Of a DNA stretch of 64,000 nucleotides, positions 10,109 through 20,829 are shown one piece after another. Below the pieces are notes generated by a model. It was given only the letters and a program-made list of their open reading frames with translations. It did not search any database and was not told the DNA's origin. The translations under genes and the position numbers were made by a program. The DNA is from Spirodela intermedia (taxonomy: Eukaryota; Streptophyta; Magnoliopsida; Alismatales; Araceae): positions 4,908,759 through 4,972,758 of the forward strand of contig LR746266.1 of NCBI GenBank assembly GCA_902729315.2. Direction: 5' to 3'. Within the stretch, counting starts at the first letter, position 1. Each line of letters opens with the position of its first letter.

Positions 10109-13100
10109 TCAAAAGGACAACACCACCAACGTCTCACAATGACACTCATTTTTGGGAGATGCTATGGTGGGGACTGCTGGAGGTTCTATTGTAGCGGTGG
10201 TTTCGCCAGTGGGTCGGCGTCGTTGGTGGTCGCCTAGGTTGAGGGTCCTGTCCAGGGAGTAAGCCACCACGGACCCCACCATCACCGGCGAGGAGAAGAC
10301 CACGTTTACGATGTCGTTGAACTGCACCAGAGAGGAAGATGGGAGAGTGAGAGAGAGGCCGGATGGATCGAGTTTTCATGTAGTCAACATGCGCACCGCT
10401 CTGGAGCCAGTGTTAGCGGGGACGTGCCCGGCGACGAGGGAGCACTCCCTGAAATACTGCGCCACCGACGTGCCGAGGAACAGGGAGAAGCCCAGAATGA
10501 ATATGGTGCGGAAGCTATTGACGCTGCATAACTGCCGACGAACAGGGAGAAGCCCTACTGAAGCTGCCAGCACCCAACACGTTCTTGTATTAATTCAGCA
10601 ATTCAGACAAGTTAGGGCAGAGAAGGATTATCCGAATTCAACGAGAATGGTCAGATTTTTGATATGTTAACAGAAGTATGATTCATCAGAGAGAGTTCAA
10701 CAGGTAAGCCTGGAGAAAGGGGGAGCTTCGGAGAGGTACCCACCCACGTAGGGAAACAGGATGCAGTACAGGCCGGCAAATATAGGCAATGGAATTGACG
10801 CGAGGATCGCGCCAAATTTTCCTGGTTTTTGTTGCAAAGAAGAGGTGAGAGAGAACGAGGATAAATGAGCGTTGACCTTGGAAATGTAATAAAGTAGGTT
10901 CTTTACCAAGGACGGAGAAGAAGAGCATGAAACAAGCAGATATTTCGATGGCCCTTCTGCTTCCTACTTTAGTCAACCCCAGGAGGCCAGCGTTCTCCCT
11001 GCCCAGGTAGAACAGGAGGAGGTTACATAATGTACTGTGAGTTTTGATGAAGTTTTGTCTTCAGGCCGAGGAAGCCGAGCTTACACTGATACAGTTGACC
11101 CATTTGCAGTACCGAAGAGCCCATCTAGTAAGATACCTATTCCCTGTAAGATGTCGAAATAAAAGAGATTGAGGCAGACGATATTACGACAAATCATCGT
11201 ATCTGATCTAGATCACAGGGTACGTTGACCTGCCACCCAACACCCCGACTGAATATGGACGGCGCAACGGGCGTTGACCTCGAGAATCTTTGTGCGGCGA
11301 TTTGAGAGCCTGTGGACTGCCATGGGAGATGAGGATGTCAGGTGCAGATAATAATACCCGATCTTCTTATTTGATTTATTTTGGATCCTACGCGAGCCAT
11401 GGAGCCGGCGCGGGGAGGAATGAGCTTGGGTTCTTACGATTTAGTTCAGATAGATGGAACCAGACCTCGAAGAACTCGTCAAAGTTGCAGAATCATCATC
11501 TCTGAGGAGAAGATGACTCGATAGAAACACCCAGCGGTAGAAAATGCGCATCGACCGATAAAAGGAGCGGTAGAAAATGGAACGGACCTCAACGAGAGCA
11601 ACCAGAGAGGCGACCATCATCGCAAAGCCTTCCCCGGCGTTGAAGGTGGGTCTTCCCCACTGAAGCGGGTAAGGAACTCTAATCCTGCAAAACCAAAGAC
11701 AGCCATGAAAGAAAATCTCATGCCTCGGAAATTTCTGCCACTTACGTGTTCATCTGCTCAATCTAAATCATTTTGATTACCGTCTCTTCTTCAAATGGAA
11801 ATCATACGGATATGAATTAGTTCGTTCCTCGTTTGAATTAACAGCGTGGAAATCCAGAGCGTTCACGTTCTCCGAAATTTCAGAAAGATCGACTTGCCGG
11901 ATCAATTTCTGAAAGTGTTTGAGGAGATCTCGGGAACAAGAACGGATATGCTTACCAGGGAGAAGCACCAATCAGGTCAGCTCTATCTGCGCGACAGCTG
12001 AACTGGGTGGAGGGTTTCGCGTGCTTGTACGCACCCGCAACAGTCAGGAAAAATGCATAAACCCATACGATCACCACGGTGATCGTCAGGGCAAACCGAT
12101 CGAAAATGACTCTCCTTCTCTTCAACGCACTGGGAACATACTGCAGATTTCTCCGCGTCAGTACATCATGTTGGAGGTCAAATTGATCCAAGCTCTTCGG
12201 AGAGACCCGAGAGAAAGCGCGCTGCGGCAGAAGATACCTGTGATAAGAATACCAGAAGGATGATCGCTGGAAGACCAATCTCAACGCACTTGGCCGCCTG
12301 TGTTCAAGGAAGACGATGATCACGAGCAGGAAAAGAGTTCACCCCGAGAAGGCAAGCAAAAGAAGGTTTTAAGGAAATCAAGCCATGGAGGACATGATTT
12401 CCCATGGTAGAACTGGCTCTTACGAGGGGGAAGCCGACGTAGAAACCCCCGAGGCCGGCAAGTGTGACGAGAGGCACTGCGGCGAGCGGACTGAGGTACC
12501 TGGTCGACCGTGGCGAGGGAGATGCGTTGAGCATGGTGGCAGCAAAATGAGAAATCGAAAGATAAGTTTATTAGAAACGACTGCTGGATCAACAGAACTG
12601 GAAGGAAAGATACCCACCTCACGACGACACCCCATATCCCCAAGAATCCGAAACTGATCTGAAGGCTCGAGGCGATGATCAGAGCCCCCTGTATGGCCCT
12701 CATGCTGTGTATGAACCTCTGATCAAATAAAAATCCAGCATGCACTTTCGTTAAGCGTGGAAGCGAAGTAGGAAGAGATTACAGAGAGATGGATATGAGA
12801 AAAGTCTGAGGAATTAGTAAGATGACAGAAATCATCGTCTGCCTGAGCCTCTGATCCAATAAGAATCAATGCACTTCTGTCTTTGTAAATGGAGGAAAGC
12901 CTGAAGCAGATGATCGGAATTGAGAGGGGAAAATTTGTAAGATAGGACGAAGAGGGTGACCTCATGCGGGTCCAGAATGTCGCTGCACCGCTGACGGAAT
13001 ATGATTGAGAGAGTAGGGAGGATGAACGTCTGGGAGCTACCGATCACCACTGGGAGCCGGGTGCCGAAGTTGACCTGCAGCAGCGTGTTGATACCGGAGA

Positions 13101-13683
13101 CGAAGACCATAGTCTGGATGAGCTTGGCTTTCTCCTCCTTGAAAGAAGATTTTCTCGTCTTCTCAGTCAGCTTACCGATCCTTGGTTCGAATTAAGTCAG
13201 AAATCCAGGGAACCAGCGTCCCATTCGCAAAAATAGGTTGATGAAGAACAGAGCATCGCATACTCACTTGTCTGCCGCCTATCTGCCGGACGAGAATGTT
13301 GGCAACGAGGACAATGGTACCCAGAGAGACCACGTAGTTCTGGAAACCGAGAAGGATCGCCTCCCCTACAACCGAGGAGATAGGAATAGAGAGGAGAAGG
13401 GCAGGAAATGAGAAATCTTAGGGAAGGCCTCTGTGGATCGAGAAAGGCATGCTGAGAGGTAAATGGAGGGCAGGAAGAAACTTTAGATTATAGGGAGAAA
13501 AGAACGTGAGCACAGCAGTCGACCAGAAAGCTTCAGAATCTACAACAGAACCGAAGCAAAGTATGCACGGTGCCTGTCAGGACGATGTTCATGAAGCAGC
13601 AAGAGAAGGAACTCACTCCACGGAGGAGGGCTGTCGATGGAGTAGTCGACGCCGGGTAGTTGTTCCTCTATTGCTGTTGGCAT
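10109..13683 (-). CDS. Chimeric nucleobase-ascorbate transporter (NAT copy A)
   Basis: NAT/NCS2 family plasma-membrane permease; known members carry purines, uracil or ascorbate with protons. Fourteen exons can be joined in frame: 13683-13617, 13365-13268, 13137-12961, 12718-12618, 12499-12424, 12297-12238, 12140-11956, 11684-11588, 11316-11230, 11143-11085, 10998-10907, 10821-10744, 10563-10397 and 10321-10109 (518 aa). Exon 11 has the NAT signature ENAGLLGLTK, and the conserved Glu of VALVESTG spans exons 8-9. Compared with copy B it lacks 12 residues near the N-terminus (in-frame 36-bp loss), has two extra residues in exon 13, and after VVAYSLD the normal C-terminus is replaced by about 46 residues read from a CYSTM fragment. 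No stop interrupts the frame. It lacks copy B's upstream sequence beyond 13808, so expression is uncertain. It could be a working variant or a young pseudogene. Confidence 0.75.
10140..10247 (-). pseudogene. CYSTM exon 2 fragment forming the NAT-A tail
   Basis: On the minus strand this resembles the shortened exon 2 of the CYSTM pseudogene at 2600-2701. Both share an ACCTAGGCGA/ATTAGGCGA start, a CCCAC-TGGCGAA core and AACCTCCAGCAG/AATCTCCAGCAG. It joins the NAT sequence at about 10248, and the NAT frame crosses it in a frame different from the CYSTM one. Confidence 0.6.
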
Positions 13684-13808
13684 CTCTGTCCTTCCGACTG
13701 TTTCCTGGGGAAGACGCCGACGTTGTGGAAGCCGGAGGCACGCCGGGGGAGAACAGAGTTTTAGTCAGACCGATTCAACTGGGGGCGAGGAATGTTTTAT
13801 GACGGAGA
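10248..13808. repeat. Segmental duplication, copy A
   Basis: Collinear and highly similar to 29828-33305, including introns. Differences include about 64 extra bases here in intron 8 (around 11395-11460), about 38 extra bases in intron 7 (around 11838-11876), the 36-bp loss in exon 1, and point changes. Similarity ends abruptly at both sides, at CTGTCCAGGG (10248) and after GTTTTATGACGGAGAA (13808). Confidence 0.95.
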
Positions 13809-14520
13809 AGCGAGTCGTGTTCCACCTCTTCCCAAAATTCTCTCTCTTTGGATTTTTTACACAATATTGGTTTTTATCCCTTCCAATTGAAACCTATGTT
13901 TGGAATCTTACGATGCTGTGGCATCCTTGATTTATGTAGTTTGTCTTTAGAGAGGTAAAATTTTAGAGCCTCGTGTAAAATCACTTCACTACGTTTCCTC
14001 CTAAATAAATCATGGTTCCACCGCCAGACCCAACATCCTTGAACCTATGCATGCAAAACAGGTAGCCTTTCATTTATAATGATAAAGAAAAGTGTAAAGA
14101 CATGCGAGAGAATCCGGATACTACGTGGTCCGGCAGAAACTGCATTCCAAAGCATCAACGGCTCTTAAGCGATCGCCGATGATTATCACCTAGGATTTAA
14201 TCGCAGCCACCGACAGAGTCTCGAGCCATTGATTTTCGTTCACCTAGCATAAATGGTGTAAATATTTTTCGGAGAGAGGATGCAGATGCTCACCGTTGCG
14301 TTGGATTCCGAGATGTGATCCTCGGAGCAATACGAAGAGGGACAATCAAGCTGCCCGTCCTCTTCCAAGTTGAAATCATCGAACATCAACCGATCGAGGA
14401 AAATATCAATACCGCCACAAGTGAGAAGAATAATAAATCCGGCAAAAGAACACACATCGAACGACAAGGATAACGCCTCATCCGCTAAATCTCCCGCGAA
14501 ACAGAGGAAATAACGGCTCC
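13809..14520. other. Unassigned stretch with one exon-like frame
   Basis: No relation to the flank of NAT copy B. On the minus strand, 14450-14298 keeps an open acidic frame (LDRLMFDDFNLEEDGQLDC, then SSYCSEDHISESNAT) that ends at a good donor, ACG/GTGAGC. I could not find a convincing start or a partner exon and do not recognise the protein. It may be an exon of a broken gene. Confidence 0.3.
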
Positions 14521-14740
14521 GGTTCCCGTTAGACACGAGGGGTCAAAGCCTGAAGAAGCCAGGCGGAGATCAGGAGAATCAGGACCGACCTTGCTGTTGC
14601 TGGTCGTCGAGGCCAATCGAGTCCATCGCTGAGGGAATGGGGGAGAAGGGAGGAAGGAGACGACGACTCTCAGACGAGGGCGCGCGGAAAGCAGCTGCAA
14701 GACGGCCTCACGGGCGCCGACTAATGCACTCACCCTGCAC
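14521..14740 (-). pseudogene. CYSTM exon 1 remnant (unit 3)
   Basis: Matches 2750-2980, the intron 1, exon 1 and 5' flank of CYSTM unit 1. Exon 1 (about 14628-14590) still reads MDSIGLDDQQQQ and keeps the donor, but the proline-rich half is deleted. Exons 2 and 3 are absent, because the sequence changes at 14520. Confidence 0.65.
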
Positions 14741-15470
14741 AAAGCTTCATCGGATGCTGCGGGGTTAGATTGGCTAATCATGGATCGTCAATGATTGCGG
14801 AGTTGGTAGCTACGACGAAAACTTCAAGCGGGAGAGAATACGAAGGAGACCTAGTCTTACGACACTCGCAGTCTTCGACAACCGATGAAAATAACACCAA
14901 CCTATCATTAGTTTGCTAAATATAATAATAAACAGATGCCGGCTCGCTGCTATTAAATGAATAATGAAGCGATTCCAGATAAAAGAAAGCTAACACCATC
15001 ATGGTATTCAAAATCAAATGGAAACACAAGTACCATGTGGGACAATTAATGGGAAGTCGCCAGCGCAGATCTGTGGAGAAGACTCCAAGAGCATGAGTAC
15101 TCACCCTGCACAAAGCTTCATCGGTTGCTGCGGGGTTAGATTGGCTAATCATGGATCGTCAATGATTGCGGAGTTGGTAGCTACGACAAAAACTTCAAGC
15201 GGGAGAGAATACGAAGGAGACCTAGTCTTACGACACTCGTAGTCTTCGACAACCGATGAAAATAACACCAACCTATCATTAGTTTGCTAAATATAATAAT
15301 AAACAGATGCCGGCTCGCTGCTATTAAATGAATAATGAAGCGATTCCAGATAAAAGAAAGCTAACACCATCATGGTATTCAAAATCAAATGGAAACACAA
15401 GTACCATGTGGGACAATTAATGGGAAGTCGCCAGCGCAGATCTGTGGAGAAGACTCCAAGAGCATGAGTA
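14728..15470. repeat. 371-bp tandem duplication of CYSTM flank
   Basis: The block beginning CACCCTGCACAAAGCTTCAT occurs near 14730 and again near 15101, and 14740-15100 is repeated almost base for base at 15111-15470. Each copy joins a piece of CYSTM 5' flank to a piece of the inverted 3' flank (GGCTCGCTGCTATTAAATG) and then to the CYSTM 3' region. The near-identity implies a recent event. Confidence 0.85.
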
Positions 15471-15709
15471 CCTATCAAAGACCAATACAATTTCCACAAG
15501 AAACAAACTCCAGCCGAGTAGAAGACTCAGTTCTAATCACAAGAAATAGAAAAATCAAGGACCTCAGCATGGAAGTCCAGGAATATGGCGATCGGCCCCA
15601 TCACCACATCAGTAGGAGCAGTCTACCAGGAGCTCACAACATGATAAATTACAAGTCAACGAGAATAGCCACACCGTGAGAGGGGAGAGGTTTCTTCATG
15701 GGAGAAGTT

Positions 15710-15748
<39 letters not shown>

Positions 15749-15775
15749 TTATTAACAAAATAAAAAAATCTCATA
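15471..15775 (-). pseudogene. CYSTM 3' remnant (unit 3/4) and GA tract
   Basis: Matches 4690-4993. It contains the marker GGAAGTCCAGGAATATGG (15571), a decayed exon 3, and a GA microsatellite (15710-15748). As in unit 2, it is followed directly by copia-type LTR sequence. Units 2 and 3 therefore share the same LTR junction and were copied after that insertion. Confidence 0.6.
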
Positions 15776-16230
15776 TGACAATAAATATGCAAGCACAAGA
15801 TTGTCAATAACAACAGAACTTAATTTCTAGATATCAATGAGAACAAATAGAAGAGAAATCATCAACTATCAGAAATCTTGATGAAAATAAGACTTCTACT
15901 AGACACCTCTAGTCTACGTCTCAATGCCTTCGAGACAACCCACATACTAGAGAGTCAGCAATTGACTCTTATCTTCTTCTATAAAGATTTGATAGAGAGA
16001 GAGAACAGAATCAAGAGAGAGAGAAAATTTGTCACCTGTCATTCTCAAAAAAAGATAAATATATGCCATATTTATAAAACATAAGAAAAGATAATCATCT
16101 CCTAAAATGAGGTATCTTGATTTATGTGTAGGCCAACCCACACATCTTAAAAGTGATGGTTTCAACCTCCCTCATTTCCCACTCTTTCTCTCCCTACATG
16201 GCCCCCAAATGGGTCAAAAGGGATGAGAGG
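15776..16230. mobile_element. Copia-type LTR sequence
   Basis: Matches 9627-10090 along most of its length, for example AATGAGGTATCTTGATTTATGTGTAGGCCA and CAACCTCCCTCATTTCCCACTC. No copia interior adjoins it, so it is either a solo LTR or part of a duplicated block. Confidence 0.6.
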
Positions 16231-18890
16231 ACAACCATCTCTCTCTCTTTACACGACCCCCAAATGGGTCAAATGGAGTGACATGACAACCATGTCACCA
16301 CCCCTCACTCCTCACACATCTCCCGAGTAAGTTAGACGAGAGAGGCTCCTTGCACGTCTCTCGAACGAGTCAATCATGAGGCCTAATTTTGTAATTGGGT
16401 TAGTCAATTAAAGTGGGGTTGAAGCTGCAACAATAATGGGCTTCAAGGTGCATCAAGTAAAGTGGGCTTCAAACTGCAACAATAATGGGCTTCTTCAATA
16501 GTGGGTTCAGTGTTTGGGCTACATCAGTCTCCCCTTCTTGAAAAGAACTCGTCTCGAAGTCTGTAACTTGCTCTGGATAATACGCATAGATATCCATAAT
16601 ATTAAATGTAGATGATATTCTCATTGTCTTTAGCAAGTCAATGACATATGCATTGTCATTAATCTTTTGAAGGACTTTAAATGGACCATACTTCTATGGA
16701 CTGAGTTTGTGATAATTTCTTGTTGGCAATCGTTCTTTTCTCAAGTATATCATAACCAAATCACCAACTTCAAGATCTTCTTTCTTCTTTTACTGTCTAC
16801 CTTTTTCTTATAGTTTGCATAATTGGTTGTAAGATGCTTTTTCACATTCTCATGTATTGTTTGGATATATTCTACCATGTTATTTGCTGCTACACTAGTA
16901 ATAGGTTTTCTTGGTACTTCAATCCAGTCAAGAGAAACATTTGGTGAAAAATAATAGACATAGAAAATAGAGAGTAATTTCTAGACCGATTTACCATAGA
17001 ATTGTATGTGAATTCTTCTTGAGCTAAGACAAGATCTCATTGTCTTGATTTGTTTCTTGAAATACAACGGATTAAATTACTAAGTGTTTTGTTAATCACT
17101 TTGTTTGACCATCAATTGGTGGATGACTCGTAATATTGAATGTTAGGCATGAGTCAAATCTGTTCCAAAGAGTATGTCAAAAATGAGATAGAAATTTTGA
17201 GTGTCTATCAAATGTAATAGTCTTAGGCATTCCATGCAAACGAACTATTTCCTTGAAAAATAAATTTGCTACTTGAATGACATCATTAGTTTTTTTTACA
17301 TGAAATAAAATGTGTTATCTTTGAAAATTTATCCACAACCACAAAAATAGAATTTGCTCCTCTTTGGGTACATGGTAATCCCAAAATAAAATCCATAGAA
17401 ATGTCAATCCATACTTTATCTAGAATGGTTAGTGGAATGTACAAACTTGGTTCTAGCACTGTCCTTTATTAGCCTGACAAATTTGACATCTTTGCACAAA
17501 ACTTTCAACTTCTTTTTTAAGTTGTGATTGATACTATCGTTCCTCCATCATTTTCAAGTCTTGTCACGGCCTAAGTGTCCCCCAAGTCATCTTGCATATA
17601 ATTCTCGAATTAACTTCTCACACAAAGAAGTTTGAGGGATACATAATTGATTTTCTCAAAATAAGTAATCTTCAAAAATGTGAAATCCTTTAAATAGTTT
17701 GCCTTGTTTACACATATATCATATTTCAGCAAAATCTTCATCTCTTGCATAGAGTTCTATTAAATATTTAAAACCACTAACTTCTCCTCTCATTGTAATA
17801 AAAAAATGTTGATTTTCAGCTCAGTGCATCAACCACTTTGTTTGATTTTTCTAATTTGTGCTTTATCACAAAAAAAAACTTTTGAATAAATAAAATCTAT
17901 CTAGCATCCATTATGTTGTTAAAAATTTGCCTATTGACTGATTTCAAAGCTTGATGGTCAATAAATAAAATAAATTCTTGTTGAATCAAGTAATGTTCCC
18001 AAGTATCTAATGATCTAACCACAACATAAAATTCTAACTCATATGTAGTCCACTTTTTTCTAACTTCTATTAATTTCTCACTATAAAGCTAATGGACGAC
18101 TTTCTTGGGATAATACAATTCCAATTCCAATAATTGAGACATCACATTCTACTTCAAATAATTTATCAAAATTTGATAGTACTAATATAGGGACAGAACT
18201 TAATTTTTTTTAATTAGAATAAAACTTATGTCTATTGAATTTGTCCACTAAAAGTTTCTTCTTTTCATGCACAGTGATGGGAGCCATAACTAAATTGAAA
18301 TTTTGAATAAATCTTCTATAGAAGAATGCAAAGCTATGAAAACTACAAACATCATGTATATTCTTTAAAATTGGCCAGTCTTTAATAGATTCAACCTTTT
18401 CTTCATCTACTTTGATGCCATTTGTACTTACAATATATCCCAAAAAAACTAAACTTGAAGTGAGAAATTTACATTTCTTCAAGTTGATAAATAACTTATT
18501 TTGTTGTAAAATAGTTAATATAGATCTCAAATGATGATGATGTTCTTCTTCTATGATACTATATATCAAAATATTGTTAAAATAGACAAAAACAAATGTT
18601 CTAATGAAAGGCTTCAATACTTGATTCATCATTCACATAAAGGTACTTGGAGCATTAGATAAGCCAAATGACATAACTAACCATTCATATAATCATACTT
18701 TCATCTTAAAAGTAGACTTCCATTCATCACTAAGATAAATTCAAATTTGATGATACCCACTTTTAAGATCAATTTTGGAGAAGATTCTGGAACACCACAC
18801 AGCATGTCAAGCATATCATCTAGTCTTAGAATTAGAAATCTGTATTTCACTATAATTTTATTAATTGCTCGACTATCTACACACATTCAC
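16231..18890 (-). mobile_element. Degenerate Ty3/gypsy retrotransposon
   Basis: Minus strand. Reverse transcriptase segments lie at 18886-18701 ([10 protein letters not shown]) and 18632-18210 (MNQVLKPFIRTFVFVYFNN, then VFLGYIVSTNGI). Integrase patches lie around 17550-16990, with an [11 protein letters not shown]-type core and SHPPIDGQTK. The end of Pol is near 16560-16520, followed by probable LTR sequence. The catalytic Y-x-D-D box reads YFNN, and stops and frameshifts are frequent. The 5' part (LTR, Gag, protease) is missing; at about 18900-18940 the sequence passes into CYSTM flank. Confidence 0.85.
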
Positions 18891-18939
18891 CTAAACTTAG
18901 ATGACAGACATCCATCTCAACAACATCAACTTGTTTGTA

Positions 18940-20157
18940 AGGCTATCATAATTATCTGCACCCTACTACATTTTATACGAGCTCATAATTTTTATAAAAC
19001 ATTCATGAATATGAAGATTATTAGAATGTTTGAGACTAGGACCATAAAACAGAACTTAATGAACGTGTGGGATGCTGGCATGTGATTAATTGGCATAAGG
19101 TTATCGGGTCTGGGGACTTGGGTCTTGGTCATGCCTTCATTATTTCCTTCGACCATCTCACCTCATCGCAATGTAAAACTGAGCAGGCTGAATGATTGGC
19201 GTGGTATGAAGTTTTTCATGAGGTCTCAACCCGTCGTCCCCCTTGATGGTTTCAGTTTCTCTTGAAAACTATAAGGGTTTTTCAAACTGAGCAGCCTTAC
19301 ATAGCTTTTTTACATGCATTCTTCACTTCCACTCGTCAAATGTGTTCGACCTCTTTGTCAGTAAAATTTCCTTTTTCTCACTGTTGTACATGGAGAACCT
19401 CGGATGGCTCGAGTGATGGATTTACCTACCATGAGAAAAATCGTCCGACCTTTAGAAGAAACAGGCCGGCCCATTGGTTCAAGGGCCCGACAGAATGGTT
19501 GCATTATTTAGTATTTCTGCAAGATTTGTTCTTATTTTGGGCCTTCCGATAATGAAGCTTTCGTAAATCCCGTTAATCGTCCCACATGGTACCTGTGATT
19601 TTTATTAATAGGTAGACCGTCAAAGTTTTCTAAGTGTTTCCATTTGATTTTGAATACAATGACGGTGTTAGCTTTCTTTTATTTGGAATCGTTTCATTAT
19701 TCTTTTAATAGCAGCGAGCTCAAAGCTTTCTACTTTATTTGTACGATGATCAGCTTTTAAGCGTTGAGTAGTACCACTTTAGGTACAAGTCCGTGTTTAT
19801 TTTTGGGCATGTACTTTCTATAGGTTTGTGCGGCGAGGCTTCTTAGCGGGTTACATTGAGTTCATTCAAGAAGAATTTGTCCTAATTTATTCTGTAGATC
19901 AACCTCTCTCTCCCTCTCTCTCTCTCTCTGAACCGATACGATGGCATCCAACGGATGAAAGTCGGCTTAAGCAGATCCGTGAAGAAGGCTCGAAGGAAAT
20001 GAGTACTATCCATGCCAAATACAATCTCCACGAGAAGCAAACCTCAAGCGAGTAGAACGAGTTCTAATCACAAGAAATAAAGAAGTCAACAACCTCAGCC
20101 TGAACCCCCCCTCTCCGGTGGAAGTCCAGGAATATGGCGATCGGCCTCATCACCGCG
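18940..20157. repeat. 3' flank of the intact CYSTM gene (reference unit)
   Basis: Non-coding. It is repeated in part at 590-2480, 3620-4790 (one piece inverted) and 14940-15590. Contains a CT run at 19904-19929 and, near the gene, the block GGAAGTCCAGGAATATGG, which is probably 3' UTR. Confidence 0.75.
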
Positions 20158-20641
20158 TCAGAAGACGGCGTCTAATAGGCAGCAACAACACAGGGCGGCC
20201 AAACTGCACGTCAACGAGTAATAGCCACGCCGTCAGATGGGAGACGTTCTTCATAATCCAGGGGAGATGTTGAGAGAGAGAGATCGTTACCATCCTTCAA
20301 GGAAAGATGGGCCGCTGCTTTTCTTTGGAGGCTGCTGGACATACTGCGGCGGCGGGTAACCCCCTCCAGGGTAACCCCCTCCAGGGTAACCCGCCGGCGG
20401 GTAACCCCCCGGCGGAGGGTACCCCTGGGGGGGATAACCCGCCGGCGGGTAGGCGTCCTTGGGGTACGCCTCAGCAGGATATCCTGGTTTCACGTCGACG
20501 ACGGAAGAAGAGAAAACAAGGCTTCCCGTCAGACACGAGGGCCGAAAGTCTGAAGATGCCAGACGGAGATCACGAGAAGCAGGACCAACCTTGCGGCGGA
20601 GGAACTCCGACGGGAGGCTGCTGCTGATGGTAGTAGCTCAT
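20158..20641 (-). CDS. CYSTM family small transmembrane protein
   Basis: Cysteine-rich transmembrane module protein, a family of small tail-anchored plant proteins linked to stress responses. Three exons: 20641-20590, 20483-20291 and 20203-20158, all with GT-AG borders and matching phases (96 aa). The N-terminus MSYYHQQQPPVGVPPPQ is typical of the family. Residues about 18-70 are GYPP/AYPP-type repeats (DAYPPAGYPPQGYPPPGGYP). The C-terminus is the CYSTM module, ending EGCLAALCCCCLLDAVF. The usual ending, as I recall it, is CLLDACF, so the last Cys is replaced by Val. This is the only intact member; four or more broken relatives lie to its left. A TATA box lies about 175 bases upstream. Confidence 0.92.
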
Positions 20642-20812
20642 GGCGTTCTTCGCGGGGGAAAGGGGGAGAAAGGAGGAAGGAGACGACGACTTCCAGAGAA
20701 GGCACGCGGAAGGCAGCTGCAACGGCTTCACCGGCTTAATATGCTCTACCTGCACGAAGCTTCATTGGATGATGCGCGGTCTTGATCTTCGTCGCGTCAG
20801 AAGCGCGTGCGG

Positions 20813-20819
20813 TTTATAT
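20813..20819 (-). promoter_or_regulatory. TATA box of the CYSTM gene
   Basis: Minus strand ATATAAACC about 175 bases upstream of the ATG at 20641, in a GC-rich setting and at a distance that leaves a 5' UTR of about 140 bases. Confidence 0.6.
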
Positions 20820-20829
20820 GGTGGAGGTT

